This document shows, one piece after another, positions 1 through 7,375 of a DNA stretch of 15,085 nt. Under the pieces are notes generated by a model. That model was not told the DNA's origin. It saw only the letters and a list, made by a program, of their open reading frames with translations, and made no database searches. This stretch comes from Nitrososphaerota archaeon (GTDB lineage Archaea; Thermoproteota; Nitrososphaeria; Nitrososphaerales; Nitrososphaeraceae): the NCBI GenBank assembly GCA_005877345.1, contig VBPR01000198.1, positions 1-15,085 of the forward strand. The letters are read 5' to 3'. The stretch's first letter is position 1, and the number at the start of each line of letters is the position of its first letter. The translations under genes and the position numbers were made by a program.

Positions 1-53
1 TCACTATCACATAATAAACAAGTCGATTTTTTAGTATCAATGTTTTCTGACAT
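1..53 (-). CDS. N-terminal start of a small Cys-containing protein, cut by the window edge
   Basis: Reading the minus strand from an ATG at 53 gives MSENIDTKKSTCLLCDS and then the window ends, still open. The Cys-Leu-Leu-Cys pair is the kind of CxxC knuckle found in zinc-ribbon proteins. A TATA-like TATATTTAA lies at 80-72, about 23 nt upstream, which fits a leaderless start. Only 17 residues are visible, so no function can be given; it might be chance. Confidence 0.45.
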   Translation of the reverse strand, partial: MSENIDTKKSTCLLCDS

Positions 54-71
54 ACTATAGTAAGTGGCACA

Positions 72-80
72 TTAAATATA
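72..80 (-). promoter_or_regulatory. TATA-box-like element for the gene starting at 53
   Basis: The minus strand reads TATATTTAA, centred about 23 nt upstream of the ATG at 53. Spacing is close to the archaeal TATA to start distance expected for a leaderless mRNA. Confidence 0.4.
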
Positions 81-130
81 ACGATTAGGATAACGTTTGC
101 TTCGAGTATCATATTTATAAACTATAAATC

Positions 131-361
131 TCAATTTGAGCCAACCTTGAACCCTGGGTCTTTAGTAGGATTATTCATATTAATGAACCATTCTCTTCCT
201 CCAGGTTTTATAGGATATATTTTCAATATACCAAATTTGTCCGACATTGTCATAATATCTGGAGGATACGTCTTTGTATTTTGAACATAATAATAAGTGA
301 TTGCAACACCACTTGTGACCAGAACTAGTGGAAGAATTATTCTTTTATTTTTGGCTCTCAT
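131..361 (-). CDS. Membrane-anchored N-terminal fragment of an exported protein
   Basis: This 76-aa product starts with a basic stretch (MRAKNKR) and one membrane segment (about residues 8-27), so it is anchored or exported. The rest, with DKFGILKIYP, GGREWFINMNNP and DPGF around residues 42-73, resembles the beginning of large thaumarchaeal exported proteins that have a GxKMIYPTK...EWYxNMxxP-type opening; that likeness is from memory. Those proteins continue for hundreds of residues, whereas this one stops at TGA (133-131), and none of the three frames beyond it continues the domain. It is therefore probably a truncated gene. A TATA-like TTATATAA at 389-382 sits about 25 nt upstream of the ATG, so the promoter is intact and the fragment may still be expressed. 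Confidence 0.6.
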   Translation of the reverse strand: MRAKNKRIILPLVLVTSGVAITYYYVQNTKTYPPDIMTMSDKFGILKIYPIKPGGREWFINMNNPTKDPGFKVGSN

Positions 362-381
362 CAGTCTTCTATAACTATCAC

Positions 382-389
382 TTATATAA
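382..389 (-). promoter_or_regulatory. TATA-box-like element for the gene starting at 361
   Basis: The minus strand reads TTATATAA, centred about 25 nt upstream of the ATG at 361, with no ribosome binding site between; this fits a leaderless transcript. Confidence 0.45.
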
Positions 390-518
390 TTTAATAGTTA
401 ATTGCCACTGTAACACTCATATTATGCACGGCTTATCCTGACCAAACGTTTTACGATTGTTTACCACTCCAAAGTAATAGCTAATCATATTATTTCATTT
501 TACTCTAAAAGAAAAGAG

Positions 519-1241
519 CTATCCTACTCCATTTATTCTTAATGAGTCTAAAACTTGTTTAACCGTAGGTAAATAGGTATCAAATTTTGAGCTCTCCACA
601 CTGTACTGAAAAACATAAATCTTATTGTCTACTGCTGTCCATGAATGCATAATCTCAAATGAAACAGGATTTCCCATATTCGGTAATGTTGAGAATACTA
701 CCTGGTACGCAGGACGTCCCGCAAGAGCAGTAGGACCTGAACTTGAGATCTTAATTTGGTTCGTTTGATTGAGAGAGGAAAGTGTAACATTAGTAAAGTC
801 CTTGAGAGATACATTTTGTTGATAGCTCATTACACTGATAGTAAATCTCGCTGGAATTGGATCGGAAAGATTTTGTAGTGGAGCATAAAAACCAGCAATC
901 TGAGTATACTCTGGTAATCCACTAGTTGAGAATGTCCAGTTTGACGGGAACAACAGAAATATTCCATATTGTGGATTCCTATAAGCTATTTGATCCGAAG
1001 ATGTACTATTAGTAACATTCGATTCGAGTTGAAAACCATAGTTAGTCCCACTCATATTTGATAACGGCGTATCTATAGCAACAGCAGTTTGTGATTCAAT
1101 TATCATTAGCAATAAGGCTGCCGTACAAATACAGGTATAAACCATCAAGGATCTTTTGCTACTCTTCATACTAGGTATCGAGAAAGAGGCGATCCCTTTA
1201 ATTGTTTCCATTAGTTTTATGCTAAAAGAATTTTCATCCAA
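519..1241 (-). CDS. Exported PsbP/MOG1-like (DUF1795-type) protein
   Basis: The longest reading starts at a TTG (1241) and gives 240 aa. An internal ATG at 1169 gives 216 aa and opens with MKSSKRSLMVY and a hydrophobic core ending near ESQTAVA, an ordinary signal peptide or anchor, so I regard 1169 as an equally likely start. The mature part has a Ser/Thr/Asn-rich stretch, then (about residues 87-236) YRNPQYGIFLLFPSNW, a turn-rich middle and a final KQVLDSLRI. The opening 'Y.n..yGi...yPsnW' and the closing 'l..il.Sl.i' are hallmarks of PsbP/MOG1-like domains common in Nitrososphaeria surface proteins. Many NxS/T sequons suit an extracellular glycoprotein. Ligand and role are unknown. No neighbour suggests a pathway. 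Confidence 0.75.
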   Translation of the reverse strand: MDENSFSIKLMETIKGIASFSIPSMKSSKRSLMVYTCICTAALLLMIIESQTAVAIDTPLSNMSGTNYGFQLESNVTNSTSSDQIAYRNPQYGIFLLFPSNWTFSTSGLPEYTQIAGFYAPLQNLSDPIPARFTISVMSYQQNVSLKDFTNVTLSSLNQTNQIKISSSGPTALAGRPAYQVVFSTLPNMGNPVSFEIMHSWTAVDNKIYVFQYSVESSKFDTYLPTVKQVLDSLRINGVG

Positions 1242-1426
1242 GAATTAGCCAATTAACTTCTAAGCTTTCACTTATTACAGGGACTTTGAAAGAAAATGAG
1301 AACAGTAATTTTAGCGCACATAATTTTAGGGTTTTACTGGATACATTTTATAGAAGATTAAATTAGAAAAAAGTTGCCTAAGATGATAATAAAAACTATT
1401 TAAGCTATTTTGATCATATATATACA

Positions 1427-1561
1427 TTGGAAAGTATAAAGTGTGACTATTGTAGAAAACATATCCATTCTTTAAATCCGTTTTTAGATTTGTTTGTCTG
1501 CAATACTTGTTATCATCGACTAATATCCCATTTGTTCTATCCAGGAAAAGTTAACGCCTGA
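1427..1561 (+). CDS. Zinc-ribbon microprotein (CxxC...CxxC), 44 aa
   Basis: Starting at TTG 1427 the frame gives 44 aa: MESIKCDYCRKHIHSLNPF, then LDLFVCNTCYHRLISH and a short tail ending VNA before TGA. Two CxxC knuckles, C6/C9 and C25/C28, are 15 residues apart, a spacing that can bind one structural zinc. The loop between them contains two His. Similar tiny zinc ribbons are frequent in Nitrososphaeria and are often left out of annotation. A TATA-like CTATTTAAG lies around 1397-1405, about 25 nt upstream of the TTG; a second one, CATATATATA at 1415-1424, is too close to serve this start. I infer a zinc-binding role in nucleic-acid or protein contact, but no partner is visible. The call rests on the Cys spacing alone. 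Confidence 0.5.
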   Translation: MESIKCDYCRKHIHSLNPFLDLFVCNTCYHRLISHLFYPGKVNA

Positions 1562-1999
1562 TAGTTAATGTGACCACTACTTGCTACCCATAAAGCTGCT
1601 CTTATTTGTCACTTCGATGTTTTCCTCTTAATGTTCCACTGTATGTGTAAGAAGCACTACTTTGCATGTAACGAACTTCTTTTCACCGTAATTTTGGACT
1701 ATCTTCAAAACCAAAACCAGTTCTCCTAATTTCTACGCCTAAGGGTGCTAATACCTACAGTAACGCACATTCTAATAACCAGTAACACCACAGCTCGAGT
1801 CATAATATTTCTTATTCACCAATGTTAATCTTCAGGATGACATTAGCAATGTCATTTCGTTTCTCTATATTCACTTCTGTCATAATAGGCAAGAAATTCT
1901 TTGATAATTCAATTTATAGTTTGTAGTCCAATAAATATATAGGAATGAATATTGAACTCGAATTGTATGTCATTAAGATACAATTGTAAATATTAACGA
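1562..1999. other. Gene-poor stretch upstream of ligD
   Basis: No credible open frame is seen on either strand. On the minus strand 1602-1754 reads protein-like but contains in-frame stops and has no start codon. A perfect inverted repeat lies at 1837-1855, a TATA-like AATAAATATATAGG near 1930-1943, and a palindrome TACAATTGTA at 1979-1988 just before the ligD start. These are the likely regulatory parts for the ligD region. Confidence 0.5.
1837..1855. repeat. Perfect 8-bp inverted repeat with 3-nt spacer
   Basis: ATGACATT (1837-1844) and AATGTCAT (1848-1855) are exact reverse complements around AGC. It lies about 150 nt before ligD and could be a regulator site or an RNA hairpin. Nothing distinguishes the two. 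Confidence 0.5.
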
Positions 2000-2005
2000 T
2001 TGAAT

Positions 2006-2640
2006 ATGGCAGAATTAGAATTATCCCTTGCAAAGTATGACAAGAAAAGGGACTTTACCAAAACTCACGAGCCAAAGGGCAAGTTAAATCGTAGGTCTAA
2101 AAATAAGAAATTAAAATCATTCGTTGTTCAAAAACATGATGCCTCAAGATTGCATTATGACTTTAGAATAGAATCTGAATCTGGAGTACTTATTTCGTGG
2201 GCGGTGCCCAAAGGACCATCGATGGATCCAAGCAAAAACGTTTAGCAATTAAGGTAGAGGACCACCCTTTAGATTACTTGAATTTTGAAGGAGTTATTCC
2301 TCCTGGTAACTATGGTGCTGGTACGGTAATAGTATGGAATATTGGTACCTATGGAACCAAGGATGGTCTCTCAAAACAGCTTCAAAATGGGAAGATCTCA
2401 TTAAAACTGGAAGGAAAAAAGTTAAGAGGTGGATTCACCTTAATTAGAACGAGAAGTCAAAACCAATGGTTACTAATAAAAGCTACTGATGACTTCGCCT
2501 CAAAAGAAGATTTGACTATTACACATCCCGACTCTGTACTTAAAGATAATATTTCTTCAATTAAAAAATCAGAATATAATCATTCAATGAGAGATACTAA
2601 CAGATACATCAATAAAAGAGAGGACTTTTTTCCAGAGTAG
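2006..2640 (+). CDS. ligD: LigD 3'-phosphoesterase (PE) domain, frameshifted
   Basis: This is the N-terminal phosphoesterase module of bacterial-type LigD, which trims 3' phosphates and ribonucleotides at broken DNA ends. I chose ATG 2006 (MAELELSLAKYDKKRDF) over the TTG at 2000. The metal and phosphate-binding set is present: H44, H50, D52 and R54 in VVQKHDASRLHYDFRIE, matching H42, H48, D50 and R52 of the Pseudomonas enzyme as I recall it. After GPSMDPS the frame runs into TAG at 2243-2245; one base earlier frame continues KRLAIKVEDHPLDYLNFEG, with the expected His and the GNYGAGTV strand, until TAG at 2638-2640. The break falls on five A's (2234-2238), and one more A would restore a family-like DPSKKRLAI. 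A second -1 step leads into the ligase frame. Either a mutated gene, an assembly error or, less likely, ribosomal slippage. Confidence 0.85.
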
Positions 2641-4622
2641 TGCCAATGCTGGCGTCTCCCGTCGATAACGCCTTCAATGATAACGAATGGGTTTTCGAAA
2701 TTAAATGGGATGGGGTGAGAGCCGTTTTGTTTAAGGAAAATGACAAAATTAAGTTGCAGTCTCGAAGTGGTAACGACATTACAGAAAAATATCCTGAAAT
2801 AGTAACTTCAGCAAGAGAGTGCCTAAAAGGATGTAAATCAACAATAATCGATGGTGAGATTGTGGTACTTGATGAAAACGGTATTCCCAGCTTTCAGGCT
2901 CATCAATGCAGAATGAATGTAGAAAGTAAAAAAGAAATTCTGTTACTTTCATCGGAGACCCCGTGTACTTTCTATGCATTTGATGTTTTGCATCATGAGC
3001 ATAAAGATTTGAAGAAATTAAGTTATCTTGATCGGAGAAGTATCCTATCCCAAATATTAGGACGAAATGATAGAATTAAGATATCTGACTACATTGAAGA
3101 AAAAGGAATTGATATCCTTAAACATAGTAAAGAACTTGGTCTAGAAGGAATAATGGCAAAACATAAATCGAGTGTTTATAGAGAAGGACTAAGATCAAGA
3201 GATTGGTTAAAGATTAAAAATATTAAAACACAAGATTGTGTAGTTATTGGCTATACTAAAGGTATAGGTAATAGAATTAATCTTTTTGGTTCCCTACTAT
3301 TAGCAGTATATTGCACAAAAGAAAGAAAGTTCAGATTCGTAGGACACACAGGTAGTGGTTTTGATTTCGAGTTACTTAACAAAGTATATTCAAAGCTACT
3401 GGAAATAAGAATCGATTCAATGCCGATTGATCAATTGCCATATATGAATAGACAAACCACATGGGTAAAACCGCTACTTGTTGCAGAGGTAAAGTTTAAC
3501 GAATGGACCAAAGATGGGATAATGCGGGCGCCAATCTTTTTGAGATTTAGGGAGGACAAGAAACCTATTGAATGCACAATAGAAGGTGATAATCCTACAG
3601 AAGGAAATTTAAAATATAAAAACAAGGAACAGTCACAAAATACACGAGCTAAAATCTCAAATCCCAACAAAATTTATTGGCCTAAAACAAGAGACCATAC
3701 GGGATTCACAAAAAAAGATCTAATCAAATACTACGAGTTGATAAGTCCACTGATTCTCCCTCATTTAAAGGACCGACCTCTTTCCCTTAGTCGGTACCCG
3801 GATGGAATTTATGGAAAATCATTTTTTCACAAGAATTGGAATCAGTCAAAACCAGATTTTGTTATGACTGCCCAAGTTCATTCCGAGCAAAGGAACGATA
3901 ATATCAATTATTTAGTCTGTAACAATAGAGAAAGCCTACTTTGGATTGCAAACTTGGGTTGCATAGAAATGCATCCTTGGTATAGCAGGATAAATGAAAT
4001 GGATAGCTGCAATAGTTCTTCATTATTGTATGAAGAGAAATGTGGTTTGAATTTTCCGGATTTCATAGTTTTTGATCTCGACCAATACATCTATTCTGGA
4101 AAGGAAAAAAAAGGACAAGAACCTGAGTACAACCGAGTGGGATTTAGTGCAGCGGTGGAACTTGCACTCGATCTGTATGACCTTTTAAGGGAATTAAAAA
4201 TAAGTTCGTACGTAAAAACATCAGGAAAGTCAGGTTTACACGTTTATGTTCCTATTATTAATAACTATCCATACGAACAGACGAGAAATTTCTCCGAAAT
4301 AATTGCAAAGACTATGATATCGAAATTTCCTAAGAAAGTAACTACTGAATGGAGTACATCAAAAAGAAAAGGAAAAGTATTCTTCGATTATAACCAAAAT
4401 TCTAGGGGAAAAACCTTAGCATCAGTATACTCGTTGAGACCGACCGCAGCGGCAACTGTCTCAATGCCTATAGAGTGGAAAAAATTAGATTCGATTCTTC
4501 CTATTGACTTTACCATCTCAAGTGTACCACAGCTTGCATTAAAAAATAATGATATATGGGCTGGAGTTCTTACCAAAAAGCAAAATATTAGTGAAATAAT
4601 ATCAAAAGCACAAGAAATTTAA
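2640..4622 (+). CDS. ligD: ATP-dependent DNA ligase plus primase-polymerase (LigD LIG-POL)
   Basis: The 660-aa frame joins two enzymes of non-homologous end joining. Ligase, about residues 1-305: motif I EIKWDGVRA with the AMP-accepting K22, motif III DGEIVVLD (71-78), FYAFDVL (111-117), motif IV EGIMAK (169-174), motif V WLKIKN (189-194), an OB fold, and APIFLRFRED near 297-306. Polymerase, about 340-660: VFDLD with metal ligands D479 and D481, SGKSGLHV (528-535) and FFDYN with D583, the AEP primase motifs. All catalytic residues I know to look for are present. The GTG at 2640 overlaps the preceding TAG, but the frame is open from 2616 and one extra T in the T6 run (2626-2631) would fuse it to the phosphoesterase: 872 aa in the order PE-LIG-POL, as in Pseudomonas LigD (about 840 aa). 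No Ku gene lies in the window. The order points to acquisition from bacteria. Confidence 0.93.
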   Translation: MPMLASPVDNAFNDNEWVFEIKWDGVRAVLFKENDKIKLQSRSGNDITEKYPEIVTSARECLKGCKSTIIDGEIVVLDENGIPSFQAHQCRMNVESKKEILLLSSETPCTFYAFDVLHHEHKDLKKLSYLDRRSILSQILGRNDRIKISDYIEEKGIDILKHSKELGLEGIMAKHKSSVYREGLRSRDWLKIKNIKTQDCVVIGYTKGIGNRINLFGSLLLAVYCTKERKFRFVGHTGSGFDFELLNKVYSKLLEIRIDSMPIDQLPYMNRQTTWVKPLLVAEVKFNEWTKDGIMRAPIFLRFREDKKPIECTIEGDNPTEGNLKYKNKEQSQNTRAKISNPNKIYWPKTRDHTGFTKKDLIKYYELISPLILPHLKDRPLSLSRYPDGIYGKSFFHKNWNQSKPDFVMTAQVHSEQRNDNINYLVCNNRESLLWIANLGCIEMHPWYSRINEMDSCNSSSLLYEEKCGLNFPDFIVFDLDQYIYSGKEKKGQEPEYNRVGFSAAVELALDLYDLLRELKISSYVKTSGKSGLHVYVPIINNYPYEQTRNFSEIIAKTMISKFPKKVTTEWSTSKRKGKVFFDYNQNSRGKTLASVYSLRPTAAATVSMPIEWKKLDSILPIDFTISSVPQLALKNNDIWAGVLTKKQNISEIISKAQEI

Positions 4623-4805
4623 TTTAATCCAAAATAATAACAGCATAATTGTAAATATCCAAGGATTTTACGACGGAAACTAGTTATAGCAAGGCTCTTC
4701 TGTGCATGCCTAATAGAAAGAATATTGGATTTTAATAACTAGCAAATTTTGAATTTTTAGAATAAGAAGATGCTGCCAAAATTTCTATAGTTTTATTTAG
4801 TATTT

Positions 4806-5108
4806 TTAAATGTGTATATCCCAATCGTGAGTATCTTTCTGGAATTCTTCTAGGCCCTTTTTGGTCACGGATACTTCGGTTCTGGTAATTTTGATGTAAC
4901 CTTTTTCCTTGGCATATTGTTTGATGACAGAAATTTTATCATTCTCGGAAAATCCATCCTTCAGTATTCCGAAATTAAAAAAATCCATAAAATTGAACTT
5001 GGTCGACAAGTTATTTTCTAACGCATTTAGATAATTTTCCCACAGCTCTTCCATAAAATTCCAAATGATAGTTTTTTTATCACTTTCGGCAATTTTAGCT
5101 AATGCCAT
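4806..5108 (-). CDS. Winged-helix-like small protein, 100 aa
   Basis: The product begins MALAKIAESDKKTIIWNFMEEL and is soluble, charged and predominantly helical. Residues about 60-92 (ISVIKQYAKEKGYIKI, then RTEVSVTKKGLEEFQ) have the shape of a winged helix: a helix ending in a Gly-Tyr turn, a short beta pair and the 'vt.kGleef' third helix typical of archaeal wHTH proteins. That suggests DNA binding or a regulator-derived fold, by inference only. The first half, rich in Asn, Phe and Leu, is not recognised. The nearest TATA candidate upstream is weak. It stands alone between ligD, which converges on it, and the F420 oxidoreductase gene. Confidence 0.7.
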   Translation of the reverse strand: MALAKIAESDKKTIIWNFMEELWENYLNALENNLSTKFNFMDFFNFGILKDGFSENDKISVIKQYAKEKGYIKITRTEVSVTKKGLEEFQKDTHDWDIHI

Positions 5109-5490
5109 ATAAACACTATTTGCACAATATTACATTTAGTAGTTATTTGAACAAAAAACAAAGCAACTCATATTATCACTTTCTCATGCTCTACTTATTT
5201 AGTCAAAATAATATTGTTCAGAAAACAAAATAATCATCAATGTTCAATGCAAATAATTTTACAAATTGTTTATTTCTTAACCCGATGCATGAGCATTTAG
5301 AAGTCGAAAGTGCATGGATGCAGATGTACTCCTTATTTCTTCTCCGAGCTCCTCGCAACCATATCAAATGATCTGCAACCAAGGAAGATCTGCAACAAAG
5401 GATATAACATATTAAAAATATTCTAGTATATAGTACTAGCGATATAAGTTTTGAGTCAAGATTATCAACTTCCGATAAATTTACTTCGAG
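5109..5490. other. Intergenic stretch between two minus-strand genes
   Basis: I see no credible gene here; the longest frame with a start (plus strand 5285-5371, 28 aa) has no recognisable features. A near-perfect tandem repeat sits at 5370-5402. The stretch nearest 5109 must hold the promoter of the gene starting at 5108. Confidence 0.5.
5370..5402. repeat. Two tandem 16-nt copies, period 17
   Basis: GATCTGCAACCAAGGA (5370-5385) is followed after one A by GATCTGCAACAAAGGA (5387-5402), one mismatch. Function unknown; it could be a slippage product. Confidence 0.6.
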
Positions 5491-6582
5491 CTAAGAGACA
5501 AACTCTTTGCTTTTTTTCCATTTATCGTGAAAATAGGGTAACACTCTCTTTGAAAATAATCTAATGAATTCTATTTCATCCGGACTAGTGCTATGTATAT
5601 ATATTTGTGTAAAGCCTGCACGAAAATATTTTTCGATTGGGGAAATTAGTTCGTCTATAGAAGTAACTATTATTGTTGATTTCTTCTGCTCATCATCAGA
5701 TACTTCATCTTGTGCTTTTTGTTCTAAAATTCTTGGATCGCTAATATTAGTATTAAATGCATCATCTATTTGCGTAGTACGCCAGAACTCGCACGCCTTA
5801 AAGGCTTTGTCATAATCCTCAGAATAAGAAACGTTTGGTTTTGCTATTTTTTGAAGTAAATCGACATCCTTGTTTACCTCCTTCGCCGCATTATCAAATA
5901 TGTGAAATACTTCATTGGCCTCATCAGGTTTTGAAGTTGTAATCAGACCATCTGTATATTTAGCAGCAGCTTTAATTGCTTGTGCACCCGAGCCTGCCAT
6001 ATATATAGGGATATCAGTGGAAGGACTAGTGTATAATTTTGCATTTTTAATTTTAAAATATTTTCCTATAAATGTTACGAAGCCATCCTCATCAATACCA
6101 TTATCTTCTTTAATATTATTATTGTATGATCTTTCCGGATCTAGAGGACTCTTCTTATTTCTGTTCCATAATTTATTTATGATTTGAATAGCTTCAACTG
6201 TTCTTTCAACCCTAGTTTCTGCAGACGGCCAATCAAGTCCCAAAGCTACTTCATTCATTGCTTCACCCGATCCCACACCAAGCCCAATACGTCCTGGATA
6301 CAGTACATCCAATGATGCAAACGCTTGTGCAATTATTCCAGGATTATAACGATACACAGCTGCAGTAACGCCGGTTAAAAATTTCATTTTTTTTGTCCTT
6401 TCAGCGACAGCTGAAATCCAAACCCACGTAAAGTTTCCGTGTCCATTTGTATGAGACCAAGGATGAAAATGATCACTTGTAAGGGTCGTACCAAAACCTC
6501 CTTTTTCCGCCTCTTTTACAAAATCAATCAATTGCTGCATGGAATATTGTTCTTGTGATGCCCAGTATCCGATTTCTGTCAT
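5491..6582 (-). CDS. F420-dependent LLM-class oxidoreductase (FGD-like, TIGR03557-type)
   Basis: The 363-aa protein is a luciferase-like TIM barrel that should use coenzyme F420, a cofactor made by Nitrososphaeria. It follows mycobacterial F420-dependent glucose-6-phosphate dehydrogenase closely: GYWASQEQY near the N-terminus, SDHFHPW with D37, H38 and W42 (D39, H40, W44 in FGD1), RYNPGIIAQAF, and GVGSGEAMNE with E107 (E109 in FGD1). Two of the three phosphate-binding residues of FGD1, K259 and R283, appear replaced (by Asn and Ser in my manual alignment), and an Asn/Asp-rich insertion of about 20 residues follows the NKLWNR helix. So the substrate is probably not glucose-6-phosphate. A TATA-like ATAAATAT at 6608-6601, about 22 nt upstream of the ATG, suggests leaderless transcription. 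It is a single gene with no metabolic neighbours to hint at substrate. Confidence 0.92.
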   Translation of the reverse strand: MTEIGYWASQEQYSMQQLIDFVKEAEKGGFGTTLTSDHFHPWSHTNGHGNFTWVWISAVAERTKKMKFLTGVTAAVYRYNPGIIAQAFASLDVLYPGRIGLGVGSGEAMNEVALGLDWPSAETRVERTVEAIQIINKLWNRNKKSPLDPERSYNNNIKEDNGIDEDGFVTFIGKYFKIKNAKLYTSPSTDIPIYMAGSGAQAIKAAAKYTDGLITTSKPDEANEVFHIFDNAAKEVNKDVDLLQKIAKPNVSYSEDYDKAFKACEFWRTTQIDDAFNTNISDPRILEQKAQDEVSDDEQKKSTIIVTSIDELISPIEKYFRAGFTQIYIHSTSPDEIEFIRLFSKRVLPYFHDKWKKSKEFVS

Positions 6583-6600
6583 ATTTTATCAAAGCCAATA

Positions 6601-6608
6601 ATATTTAT
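6601..6608 (-). promoter_or_regulatory. TATA-box-like element for the F420 oxidoreductase gene
   Basis: The minus strand reads ATAAATAT within TTAATAAATATTATT, centred 22-23 nt upstream of the ATG at 6582. Confidence 0.45.
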
Positions 6609-6756
6609 TAACTAGTCGCAAATTTACAATTCGAAATCGATATGCAAGAATATAAACGTATTAACATTACCGTACAAAGTAATTGGAATTAAATAAATTA
6701 ATCTTATCAATTCATTGTCAAAAATTATTAAAAATACTTTGTTAATATTGTAATAT

Positions 6757-6888
6757 TTAGCCAACTCCGGTTGGCTCTTCTTTATTCTGATGCTCCAATT
6801 TCATATGCTGTTCCTTCTCTTGTTGAGTGGCAAACATTATGCCGCATATATGACACTTTTTGGGGTTTCCGGAGATTTCCTGTGACAT
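6757..6888 (-). CDS. C2H2 zinc-finger microprotein, 43 aa
   Basis: ATG at 6888 opens MSQEISGNPKKCHICGIMF, continues ATQQEKEQHMKLEHQNKEE and ends PTGVG before TAA. C12-x2-C15-x12-H28-x4-H33 with F19 is a classical C2H2 finger (C-x2-C-x12-H-x3-5-H), so it should bind one zinc and probably nucleic acid or protein. An in-frame TGA lies directly before the ATG, which fixes the start, and the whole protein is essentially one finger. A TATA-like TATATG lies about 45 nt upstream, which would give a leader of some 20 nt. The gene is hidden under a longer open frame on the opposite strand that has no protein-like features. Single-finger C2H2 proteins occur in Nitrososphaeria and haloarchaea; specific targets are unknown. 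Confidence 0.78.
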   Translation of the reverse strand: MSQEISGNPKKCHICGIMFATQQEKEQHMKLEHQNKEEPTGVG

Positions 6889-7375
6889 TCATCTACCGTC
6901 TCCATTACTCAAATTGCTACAGAACATATACTAAGATGCCACTACATCGCTTAAATTTGTTACTTAAAGCTAATCCATTATTTTTTTCGCAATGACTAAT
7001 TATCTCAGTAATATTTTTTTCTTACATGCTCTTCCATCCTTTATCTCATCTGCTATTATATCATATTAGGTACTTACTTCCTAAACCTTGTCTTTGACAC
7101 TAGTGCTTCCATTTATTTAAAATGGTGAACTTCAGAATTTAGATAATATTGATAAATCTTTTAAATTTTGTTGTCCACAATTAAATAGTGAAAAGCTTTC
7201 GGGTTTTGGCTCCGTTCACCGAAAGTACCAAAAATTCCAACAACAATGAAACGGATGCCAAACACGGGGCTGGCAACTCCCTTTCATATGATGTATTTTA
7301 ATTGAATTAAAAAGGACTTACATTTTCTGGACATTTGCAGCAGCAATATCTAGTGTAGAGTTACCAATTACACTA
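6889..7375. other. Stretch without a convincing gene
   Basis: Neither strand has a frame I would call. A patch of higher G+C (about 7200-7300) has a 34-aa minus frame (GTG to TAA) that starts FGIRFIVVGIFGTFGE; it is hydrophobic but unrecognised. A hairpin at 7351-7375 borders the next gene's stop codon. Confidence 0.4.
7351..7375 (-). terminator. 7-bp hairpin immediately after the small membrane-protein gene
   Basis: TAGTGTA (7351-7357) and TACACTA (7369-7375) are exact reverse complements around 11 nt and abut the stop codon at 7376-7378. It could act in termination or 3'-end stability; there is no long T-run after it, so the terminator call is tentative. Confidence 0.35.

Noticed and set aside
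1602..1754. Minus-strand protein-like stretch (VLAPLGVEIRRTGFGFEDSP...)
   Set aside because: In-frame stops on both sides and inside, no start codon, only 23 residues open; could be a gene remnant but not supported.
5285..5371. 28-aa plus-strand frame between 5108 and 5491
   Set aside because: No motif, no convincing promoter.
6771..6995. 74-aa plus-strand frame
   Set aside because: It is the antisense of the C2H2 microprotein and has no recognisable feature of its own.
7170..7300. Higher-G+C patch with a 34-aa minus frame
   Set aside because: GTG start, no promoter, no family; checked for tRNA-like arms and found none.
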